From Dissophora ornata (Eukaryota; Mortierellomycota; Mortierellomycetes; Mortierellales; Mortierellaceae), in NCBI GenBank assembly GCA_025201705.1, contig MU617489.1, positions 1 to 12,077 of the forward strand: DNA of 12,077 nt, given 5' to 3'. The notes beneath the pieces were generated by a model that saw only the letters and a list, made by a program, of their open reading frames with translations, made no database searches and had not been told where the DNA came from. A program made the translations under genes and the position numbers. This document shows, in pieces, positions 1 through 8,464 of this stretch. The first letter of the stretch is position 1; each line of letters starts with the position of its first letter.

Positions 1-618
1 TTTTTTGCATTGTCGTGTGTTTTTCTGCGATGCGTCGTATCTGATGCAATGCCGTGGCCACTTCAGATGGAGAAAAGTCTATTTGTGTTTCAATCCATCT
101 ACAAGGTCACCCACAAGTGAACACAAAACACCAATGCTCTGCAATGTCAGATGTCGTCTGTTATCCATCTTCCCCACTTTCTCTCCCGCAAATGAGATCC
201 AAAATTTCCCATTGCAGACACGGAGAATGGAGTACAGACTTAGGGGACTCGACATTCTGCCGCGCAAAGAGCAAAGCCATAAGTAAAGATCTTCCAAGTG
301 TGTGTCCTGCCCGAACTCAGCATGTGAATGGATGGTTTGTTCCTCGGCAACCTTTTATATTTTCTTCATAACCCTCTATGTTTTTTAACCGACCATCGCA
401 GAATGGGATGTGGTTGCAGTTTTCAATTTTTCCCACCCCACACGCTCTCCCAGAGTTCCGGTCAGATTTTTTTGTTTTCTTTCCTATCCCTTCCTTCTCC
501 CTCCACAAGTAGCAGGTGCTTGTCTTGTTTGCACATGCAAATGATCGTAGCAGATGCATACCACGGGGTTTTAGACCAAATTTCTAGTCCCAATAATGAT
601 CGCTTATTTTGGTTTTAT
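1..618. other. Intergenic / 3' flank of the kinase gene, no gene recognised
   Basis: All six reading frames are short, and none gives a protein I recognise or a convincing exon with flanking splice sites. The stretch has mixed composition, with a pyrimidine-rich patch around 425-505. It lies downstream of the minus-strand kinase gene and probably holds that gene's 3' UTR near 560-618. The remainder may be promoter or UTR sequence of a gene beyond the left edge. Confidence 0.6.
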
Positions 619-619
619 T
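614..619 (-). terminator. Polyadenylation signal AATAAA overlapping the kinase stop codon
   Basis: On the minus strand the stop TGA (621-619) runs directly into AATAAA, sharing its last A. This canonical poly(A) signal implies cleavage roughly 10-30 nt downstream and a very short 3' UTR, unless later sites are used. The function is inferred from the motif and its position only. Confidence 0.5.
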
Positions 620-3321
620 CAAAAATCTGGGAACAGATCTCTGTAGTCCGTCTCCATGTCATCGTCCTGGTCGCTGCTCTTGAGGGAAGTACCGCTGTAA
701 CAGGAAGAACTGGCACCTCTCGTGGATGGGTCAGTAGGTGTATTCTCGCCTTGTGCTTGTAGTGCCTCTTGTTCTTCATCCTCCTCTGGGTAGAATCCAA
801 AGCCTAGGAATAAGACAGTAGCATAGCAAAGTGAGCAATCGTGTGAACAAGCCTACTTTTCAAGTCAGCCTTTAGGACTTACAGCTGGCGTCGCCATCCC
901 ACTTAACGTCTGGCACGAATGGCGCTGCGATCTCCCGCCTCAACACCATGGTCCAATCCACTCCTTCAAACCATGCATGGTTCCTAATATCATGACACCC
1001 ATCCCTCAGATTCCCATATCGCTTCGTTAGATCCGCAACCAACAATCGCTTCAACAGATCCTTTGCTAATCCATCAAAGTACTTCGGATATCGCATCTCT
1101 CCATCTACGATCTTTTGGCACATCTTGAACAGATCGTCGTCGTAAAAGGGTGGATACCCCGCCAGCATCTCAAAGATAAAGACCCCAAATGACCACCAGT
1201 CTGCGGCTTTGCCGTAGCCCTTGGACTTGATGACTTCAGGTGCTAGGTAATCCGGCGTCCCACAGAACGTCCATGCGGTCTCGTTATCCGCCAAGTGCTT
1301 TGCGAATCCAAAGTCAGTGATTTTGATGTTGCCCTGAGCATCGATGAGGATGTTCTCGGGTTTCAGGTCACGGTAAATGATGTTGTTGCCGTGAAGATAG
1401 TCCAGTGCCAGCAGGACCTGGCAAGCATAGAACTTTGCCACGGAGTTGGAGAAGCGCTATAGAGAATAGAAACGAAATAGAGTCAGTTATGGCTGCCCTC
1501 GTTGCTGGCTCATTCGCGTCAGTTACAGAGCCACGTCGATTTTACCTGCATTCTCCTCAGAACACTGAACAGTTCGCCTCCGACCACATAATCCATGACA
1601 ATATACAAACCGGCGATGTCCTGGAAGGTTCCCCAAGTTTTCACCAAGAATGGATGCTTGATCCTCTCCAATATCCGTTTTTCTTCGTTCACATGTTCCA
1701 CTTGGTTCGATTGTACAATCTGCCGCTTCTTCAGCACTTTGAGTGCATAAAACCGCGAGTTGTACACGGATTGCACCAAATGTACTCTGCCACAGGAACC
1801 CGTGCCAATTGTTCGGTTAATGGTGAAATCGGAGAGTTGAAAAGGCCGTGGCTTGACAGCGATGAGCTCCTGAGTCTGAAAATTGAAATGCTTTTGCTCA
1901 AACTGGAACGGTTGCGGAGATACAGTCCCGGTGGATGATTTTTGAGTGGACGTACGAGTACTGTGGCTCTTGTTCAAATCCTCACTTTGGTAGCCATGAT
2001 GACTGAGTGGAAATTGGAGTTGCTGCTGCTGCTGCTGCTGCTGGTGTAGGTACTGATGGCCATGTGAAAGATTAGAGGACTGGTATTGCTGTGAGTTGTT
2101 GTGTTGCGAGTACGATTCCAGTCCGTTCGTTCCACAGTGAGGCTGATGACCGACTACAGCGTGATGCGGCACATTCGATTGCTGATAAGGCGCATGACCA
2201 TGAAAAACAACGTGTTCCCCCTGTCTCTGACTATGCGATGCGTCGAATGAAGACTGATGATGTTGGTGCGGTGGAGAATGATACTGCTGGTGCGGTTGGT
2301 GTGGCAGATGATGATGGTCATACAATAAATTGTCTTTTGTCAATTTGGAAGGTGGTGGCATTGGTTGCTGTGGGTGTTGCCGCTTGTCCCAGTGATGGGT
2401 CTCTGCTGGAGGCTCCTGCCCAAATCCAGGATGCTGGAATGTCGGACGCCCAACCGGTGACGGTAAAGGTGAGGTCGCGGATCTCGATTTCCTTCTCCCT
2501 GTATCACTGATTGGGTTTCCGCTAATCTGGTGCGCATGAGGCGACGACAATTGTCGCTGCTGTTGATTCTCATGCTGGCATGTTTGAGCGACTCTGAGAT
2601 GGCTCCCGGATGGCGAGACTGAGAGCGATGTACTTGTTGTCAAGGATGAGAGCCGCGCATTGTATGGGTTCTCTTCTCCCGAAGTATCCATCATCGTATC
2701 ATTCGATCCATCGTATAGTACCGGAAACGGTGTCGCCGGCGATTCTCTTTCAGAGGAGTTTGACGACGGCGATCTTGCAGCCGACCCAGAGTTGGGTGGC
2801 TGTTCGAGCGAGGTACGTTTTGGCCAGTAGTCCTGATATTGACGTTGCTGGCCGTCTTCCGAGCGCACTCTGACTCTTCCAGCTGTTGTCGTCGGCAAGT
2901 TCATGTACTGTGACCCCTCCTCTCGTCCTAGAAAGGCAGCTTTCATCTTTGCTGCACCCTCGCTTCTAACGTGATCCGCTGATAATGGTCCTTGCATCCA
3001 CTTCTCTTGTGGAAAACGCAGTTGCTGTGTATTCGTGGAGATGCCAGGTGAAGGCGCTGAAGACGAAGACAGCGACAAATTTGGACCAGGAATGTCGCGA
3101 ATGAAAAGCGATGGGGTGGGATAGGACGATAACATGTTTTGGTAATTATTATCCTTTCGAGGATAGGGTGAGGTCGGTCGCGACGTTGAGAGTTTTCTAG
3201 AGGATGCTGTTTTAGGCCAAGACACTTGTTGCTGCTTCTGGTTTGGAGAAGTGCCGACTTGGTTCAGACAAGGCTTTGAGTGCTGACCTTGGACAGCGCT
3301 GTGGAATGGTGCAGTGTTCAT
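619..3321 (-). CDS. cAMP-dependent protein kinase (PKA) catalytic subunit with long N-terminal extension
   Basis: This is an AGC-family Ser/Thr kinase, the effector of cAMP signalling held inactive by a regulatory subunit. Exons on the minus strand are 3321-1546, 1456-883 and 803-619, with GT-AG introns of 89 nt and 79 nt, giving 844 residues. The kinase domain starts near residue 498. It has the glycine loop GTGSCGRV (506-513), ATP lysine K528, alpha-C glutamate near E547, YRDLKPEN with catalytic D622, DFG at 640-642, activation-loop T655 in WTFCGTP, and APE ending at E666. The segment [11 protein letters not shown] is typical of PKA. Exon 3 supplies the AGC tail: FYPEEDEE, an acidic/serine linker, and the terminal FPDF, matching the FxxF hydrophobic motif expected at a PKA C-terminus. 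Residues 1-495 are low-complexity (Ser/Pro, then Gln/His), with basophilic sites RKLS, KRTS and RRKS near 42-45, 168-171 and 276-279. I chose the ATG at 3321 because the in-frame ATG at 3522 lies upstream of a TATA-like box. An upstream leader intron with a different N-terminus remains possible (acceptor-like TTTTCAG ending at 3409). The cysteine at 510 is odd, since PKA usually has Phe there. Confidence 0.96.
2023..2043 (-). repeat. (CAG)7 microsatellite encoding polyglutamine in the kinase N-terminus
   Basis: Seven tandem CTG units on the plus strand read as CAG on the minus strand and, with a neighbouring CAA, encode eight glutamines (about residues 427-434). It lies in a Gln/His-rich low-complexity section ahead of the kinase domain. 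Such runs are prone to slippage, so length may vary between strains. Confidence 0.9.
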
Positions 3322-3432
3322 GATATTGGAAGGAAGATATTGCCAAAGCTGTAGTTGTTTATCGCTGTTGTTATCAGTGAACAGATCTGTGGAGAATGTG
3401 ATGATGATCTGAAAATGTCCAAGGACCGACGA

Positions 3433-3438
3433 TATATA
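3433..3438 (-). promoter_or_regulatory. TATA-like box upstream of the kinase gene
   Basis: The minus strand reads CCTATATATCG here, about 112-117 nt upstream of the chosen ATG at 3321. A start site 30 or so nt downstream would put the ATG at 3522 outside the mRNA and make 3321 the first usable start. A pyrimidine-rich run (3468-3486 on the plus strand as purines) lies just upstream. This is motif evidence only. Confidence 0.4.
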
Positions 3439-5452
3439 GGTCAATTGGAGAACACACTCCTTGTGATCGAGGGGGGGAAAGGGAAAGTTACTTTCCTGTA
3501 CAATGAGAAAGGGGGTGTCCACGAACGGAATAGCAAAACAAGATTGAAGGATGTTTCTGTTGATGAAATAAGGTAGTAGTGAAAATTAAAGAGATATAAT
3601 TAAGTGATCCTGTCAATGATCGTCGTGCGTAAAGTCGTACAGGAAATCTTTCTAAGTAAGATCGAATGAAGGCAAGAGCGTAGAAAGATCAATATTCTTG
3701 AGCGAAGACAGCAATGGGAGTCAGCTTCTTTACTGAAACCCAAGAGGGACTGAAACAAAGCTTTGAGTTAGGAGATGTTTTCATTGAATCAAGTAGCCAA
3801 TATCGACGACTGCCAACCGCTTCTTTCCACTCTTATTTGTGCAAGCTGGAAGAGGAATGAATGGCGGTAGGTCGAAGCGCCGTGGGCCAGTGCGTAGCAC
3901 GTTTGTGGAGTTTATGTACCTGGATGGTCAGAGGACAATGGAATCAGTGTTGCGTGGACAAACGGATGCAGGCTGAACTGGGAAGAGAAGCAGACACAAC
4001 AAGCAAGATACACGAACTTGTGAGTGGGTGTCAAACTAGACGCGTCTTGAGGTATTGGTGCGCTGGCCATTGACGCGAATTTTGTGAACTAATGAACTAT
4101 TTTCCCTCCATGCTCACGTCATACAAAGCAGCGTTACTTTACAATGCAAAGGTTGGGATGTGCTGCATCACAAGGTTCAGCGAAGAAGGTGTGGAGGTTG
4201 CTGTATGAGCGTCAGCCTCTTTTAAGTTGTCAAAAGGAAAGTAGGGACACGCTAGGGGGTGGATATGTGGAGGAAGTTGACCCACTCTTTTGTCACAAAA
4301 TTCTTGTTTCTTCCGACCGGCGAGGAGAGGAAAGACGAGGAGAGACAGAGGAAACCAAGATCAAAGGTAGAAAGAATGAGAGAGTGAATGGTAATGGTAT
4401 GGAAGATTGAAAGGTATATGGGTGTTTTCTGGATCTTGCCTAGAATAGAGTCAGAAATGGCAAGGAGTAAGTGCGGACGGGTTAAGCTAAGAAGAAAGAA
4501 ACAAGGAGAGTGAGAGCACAACAGGCCACGAGAAAAGGATTGGTTCAATGGGATCAAATTTCAAGAAGAAAGGGACTTAAGGTGCTGGCGAACCAGAGAG
4601 AGATTGCGATTGCTATTGTTTATTACCAGCAATGGCAGGAACTGGATGAAGTGCAGTTCTTAACAGTAGCTGTCACACACACAGAGGCCGACAGGATATC
4701 AACACGAATTCTGCATTCTGCACTCCTCGCATGTTCTCACCGCCGTCATTTTCGATGCATGAATCGACTCAGCCCTTCTTCCTTTCGTTCTCCACGACCA
4801 TTGTCGCATATTCTCGTCTCTCTTTGATTGTACAATTCATCTCCACATATACCAAGCATCATAACGTCATAACAGAGAGTATGGTCCATCATTGTTTGAT
4901 AAACAAACAGAGTTTCTAGATGATTGCAGCATGTCAGTTGTCGTTATCTTTCTTATGCTTACGCGGCCATATCGCCCACCCATTTATCAATGGGTTTAAG
5001 ACGTAAAGGGTAAAGCATTGGCATTCCGTGGGCTCAACTGCAAAAATTCAAGGGGGCCTGGTATCTTTGTCTTTCTTCCATTTTATGGACTCAAATATGA
5101 GGAGACAGGTTTTTGTTGCTTGCTGTTGTTCTGGGAGGGACTGAGGGAGAAAGACCCTTTTTTTGCAAAGTGCTCAAGGACCAGAGGAAAGACTCCACGA
5201 CATGAAGCTGCTCTCAAGGGCTTGGAGAGTGCAATTACTAAGGGAGTCGGTTCTTCGAGAATCTGGAACGGTGTTAGTATGCCATGCTGTACTGGCAAAC
5301 TATAGAAACTAGAGACAAAGAGAGATGCAGGCATGGCAGAGACAGGAGAAAGAAGAGAAGGGAAAAGGGCACGATTTGGATTTGAACTGGAAAGTGAAGA
5401 GAGGCAAGTTGAAGGATGTAGGAATATCTTTTGGAGGATCGAAAAAGAGGAA

Positions 5453-5466
5453 TGGCCCATGGGCCA
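5453..5466. repeat. 14-bp perfect palindrome in the divergent intergenic region
   Basis: The sequence TGGCCCATGGGCCA equals its own reverse complement with no spacer. Its GC-rich core stands out from the AG-rich surroundings. It lies about 370 bp upstream of the dehydrogenase start and could bind a dimeric transcription factor. No binding protein is identified. Confidence 0.5.
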
Positions 5467-5831
5467 ACACCGATGTGAGGGTCGCTGTCAAGATGAGGCA
5501 GGGGAGGACAATAAAAAGTCGGACATGCTCCATGTGGGGCCGCCAAGGGGGGGATCATCGTTTTAAGAAGGAGAGTGTTTTCTCGTGCCATGTGTACACC
5601 ACAACCACAATGCGATACACGCTCGAATAATGATGTAAACCTTGTGGAACCAAGGAAAACGCAGCAAAGTTGTCAGAAGTTGTCGAAAAGGTCGGCTCGG
5701 TCGAGCATGCATTGACATCTTTTTGGCATTCGCAAGATTTCATTTGCAGAATCTCATTCTCTTCTCATTCGCCGATTAAACTTTCATTCGCTTGTTTGCC
5801 CAGTTTACCTACGAATAAGATAAAAACCGAC

Positions 5832-8223
5832 ATGACTTTCGCTACAGCGGATGTGGGCTTTAAGCAAGACGTTCCTGAGGTCCAAAACACGTTCCTTGAG
5901 GACCCTGTCATGATATCTGTTCTAGAGAGATATCTGCCTAGAGATGTTTTGAGCGAAGTTTCGCCGCAAGTGCAATCGCGTCAAGTTGCCGGTTCCATAT
6001 GTAAACCGCCGGATCATCACACATCGGACTTACCACCGCCTTCTCCACATTTTTTTCTCGCACTTTGACACATGGTTGTGCTTAGTGACCTAATCCGTAT
6101 CTGCGACTGGGCCAACACTGGTGAGTTTTGTCCATGTTCTCCACATCACTGTAACAATCAACAATCCGAATTCCAACATGCTCACGTGACCGTCTTCATT
6201 GATTCTTACGCATCGCGATCCTCGGCCGACGTAGAGGGCGTGGTTCTTACCACACGTATGGAGGAGGACCAGCCACGACTGCGCCAGTACGACTCCTGGT
6301 GCAGGTAAGAAAATAACACGCCACGTTACTCCAGCTCATAGTGTAAAGCATCTGCTCAAGTTCATGGAATGATGCTTACGCAGTTTGACCAAAACCTAGA
6401 CGAGTGGACGAGCTCATCGTTACTGAAGCATGGACCAAGCAAAAAGAGATTGCGGCTCGCGAGGGTGTTGTCGCTATCGCCTACGAGCGCAAGTATGGCC
6501 AATATTCGCGCATCTACCAGATGGCTAAGCTGATGCTCTGGACATCGGGTTCCGGTCTCTACAGTTGCCCTATCGCCATGACCGGTAAGATGCACTAATA
6601 TCGGCATTATCGTCAACCTGCAATGACGGTATCGTCGCGTTTTTTAATGCTATTTTTGCACCATGATCTGATAGATGGCTGTGCGCGTGTGATTGAGCTC
6701 AATGGAACGCAAGAGATGAAAGACAAGGTTTTCTCTAGACTAACTAGCCGCGACCCCAAAAAATTCATTACCAGCGGCCAATGGATGACAGAGCGTCCTG
6801 GTGGAAGCGATGTCGGCCGTACAGAGACCCAAGCCGTGTGGAACGAGGAGTTCCAGGCCTGGTCCATCTCTGGCTTCAAGTGGTTCTCGAGTGCGACTGA
6901 TGCAGACGTCACAATGCTTCTGGCCCGTACCCACGATCCTTCACCATCCACCGCCCCCGGTACTATGCGTCAAGGCAGCAAAGGGCTGTCCTTGTACTTA
7001 GCTAAAGTCCGCGACGATGAAGGGAAGCTGAACGGCGTCCGAATACACCGTTTGAAGGACAAGGTTGGCACCAAAGCACTACCCACCGCAGAGTTGGAAC
7101 TTGATAACATGTTGGCCCAGCAGGTCGGAGACAAGTACAGAGGAGTGAAAAACATCTCCGCGATCCTAAACATCACTCGCGTCTACTGCGGTATGGGCTG
7201 CACAGCGGCCATGCAGCGATTCGTGCTGGGTGTTAAAGATTATGCGCGACGTCGCGAAGTCTTTGGAGCACTGTTAAAGGACCAGCCGCTGCATTTGGCG
7301 ACGGTGGCGAACATGGAGCTGCAGTACCGTGCTACGAGCCAGTTTACGTTTTATTGTGTTGCGATGTTGGGTCGCATTGAGTCGCTGGATAACAATCTTC
7401 CTGAGATCAGGGAGCATGATGTCCCGATGTTGCGCCTGCTGACACCCATTTTAAAGGTGTGGTGCGCGAAAAACGCATTCGCAATGTCCCAAGAGGCTAT
7501 GGAATGCTTTGGAGGGCAAGGTTACATGGAGGAGACAGGTCTCGGCCGTGCGATGAGGGACGTTTTGGTTAACACTATTTGGGAGGGAACCACCAATGTC
7601 CTTTCTTTGGACGTTCTTCGCGTCATGGCGGAGACTGGCGGCGCCGCTTTGGAGCTCTATTCTGAGGTAATCCTCCCTGCTTTACTTTTTCATCCTAAAC
7701 CCTATACATCGTCGTCGTGCTCAGATGTTCGGAAACACTGCAACAGACATCTGATTTATATCTATTGCTGTCAAAGTCTGTGCGTGGAATTATTGCACCA
7801 CTGAAGGATCAGCTTCAGTACACCAAGTCTACACAGAACATCGAGAAGTCGCTGCAAATGATCTCCAGTCACTTTACAAAGTATGCCACCCTTGAGACCC
7901 GCAATCTCCTGGAAGCCTCAGCCCGCGGCTTGACCTTCGCGATGGCCGACGTGATCGCCGGTGCACTACTCTGCCAGCACGGCGCCTGGTCTGCAACCAA
8001 AGCCAAACTTTCAAGCAGCAGCACTGCAGCGGCTGAGGCTGAAGTTGACTGCATCGCAGCTCAAAGGTGGTGCGAAGGTTTGGACCGCAAGCTTGCGTAC
8101 CAGATCGAGTCCCTGGGCAAGGACACGAGATACGAGGAAGACAAGCTGATGCTTTTTGGATTAGCCGATGCTCGCATCTCCTGCCGACCCCCAGTCCCTT
8201 CAACTATTGCCTCTAAGCTGTAG
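5832..8223 (+). CDS. AidB-like acyl-CoA dehydrogenase, probably peroxisomal (C-terminal SKL)
   Basis: This is an FAD-dependent acyl-CoA dehydrogenase of the AidB-like branch. The family introduces a trans double bond into acyl-CoA; the substrate here is unknown. Exons are 5832-5965, 6086-6120, 6235-6304, 6400-6584, 6675-7666 and 7747-8223, joining in frame to 630 residues. Visible family features, in order, are: LEDPV near residue 22; PRLRQYDSW before residue 80; YGQYSR in exon 4; CPIAMTDG across the exon 4/5 junction; the flavin-site motif MTERPGGSDVG (179-189); GFKWFSSA (208-215); ECFGGQGYMEETG (from 418); and WEGTTNVLSLDVLR with E445 where the catalytic glutamate of the superfamily usually lies. 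A helical C-terminal part of about 158 residues follows and ends in SKL, the canonical PTS1 peroxisomal signal. No N-terminal mitochondrial presequence is evident. Length exceeds E. coli AidB by roughly 90 residues. Intron 1 is GC-AG; the others are GT-AG, 80-114 nt. Intron 5 has two possible acceptors, and only the second (7746) keeps the frame. The ATG at 5832 is the first in frame before the conserved region. Confidence 0.94.
5966..6085 (+). other. GC-AG intron 1 of the acyl-CoA dehydrogenase gene
   Basis: The donor reads GCAAGT, an exact match to the consensus for the minor GC-AG class, and the acceptor is CTTAG at 6081-6085. The 120-nt removal leaves a split proline codon (CC|T) and creates a continuous SPDL junction that fits the family, where PDL then about 29 residues precede the RL.QYD motif. 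The best GT donor nearby (GTAAAC at 6001) shifts the frame into a stop, and no other GT in exon 1 has the required phase except one only 17 codons in. Confidence 0.8.
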
Positions 8224-8464
8224 AGTTGACGTACACGACGAATTACGAAGCTAAAGACGTTATCATTACACAACGAGGATTTCTGTATCTATTTTATTTA
8301 TGGTTGGTATGTTCCAAGATATCTCACGCGATTATGCCTGTCTCTTGGCAGGTGGTGGTGGAGGGGGAAGCAGTGGTGGGAGGGCTAATTTGTTACAGGT
8401 GCAAAGGGGAGATTGTTAGGATGTTAGTTGGGGGTCATATATATGCACTATTTATACAATCAAT
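8224..8464. other. Convergent 3' intergenic spacer
   Basis: The spacer is 241 bp between the stop codons of the converging dehydrogenase and NECAP genes. It must hold both 3' UTRs. No canonical AATAAA was seen just after the dehydrogenase stop; AT-rich candidates include TATTTTATTTATGG near 8288-8301. A G-rich tract lies at 8348-8384. Confidence 0.6.
8348..8384 (+). repeat. G-rich tract (possible G-quadruplex) between convergent genes
   Basis: The plus strand carries GG/TGG repeats, then runs of five, three and three G within 37 nt. This is enough for a two-tetrad or imperfect quadruplex in DNA, or in the dehydrogenase 3' UTR RNA. The minus-strand copy is C-rich. Folding was not tested. Confidence 0.4.

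Larger units (their letters stand above)
3322..5831. other. Long divergent intergenic region between kinase and acyl-CoA dehydrogenase
   Basis: About 2.5 kb separates the two divergent start codons. Open frames here (longest about 100 codons) have compositions explained by polypurine/polypyrimidine tracts and resemble no family I know. Purine-rich plus-strand tracts sit at about 4320-4390, 4470-4512 and 5308-5420, so the kinase-sense strand is CT-rich there. This is compatible with promoter or leader sequence of the minus-strand gene. Several AGGGG/CCCCT words, resembling stress-response elements, occur (for example near 3470, 4253, 5051 and 5547), but such short words are expected by chance. 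An unannotated 5' leader exon of the kinase or a non-coding transcript cannot be excluded. Confidence 0.55.

Noticed and set aside
328..762. Plus-strand 144-codon frame across the kinase 3' end
   Set aside because: It overlaps the last kinase exon antisense and has no start context or similarity; it is a shadow of the kinase and a CT-rich stretch.
3319..3522. In-frame ATG at 3522 as kinase start
   Set aside because: The extra 67 residues look like translated leader, and a TATA-like box lies between the two ATGs. It is kept as a finding because it is not disproved.
4252..4557. Minus-strand 101-codon Leu/Ser-rich frame
   Set aside because: Its composition follows from the polypyrimidine tract, and no family features are visible.
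5325..5630. Plus-strand 101-codon Lys/Arg/Gly-rich frame in the divergent intergenic region
   Set aside because: It derives from the purine-rich tract, with overlapping frames of similar length on both strands and no recognisable motif.
6001..6085. GT-AG intron (GTAAAC to CTTAG) as intron 1 of the dehydrogenase
   Set aside because: Joining 6000 to 6086 shifts the frame and meets TAA within three codons. The GC donor at 5966 gives the right phase and a family-like junction.
6072..6308. Internal ATG at 6072 as start of the dehydrogenase
   Set aside because: The upstream exon at 5832-5965 encodes recognisable N-terminal family sequence, and the ATG at 6072 lies inside intron 1.
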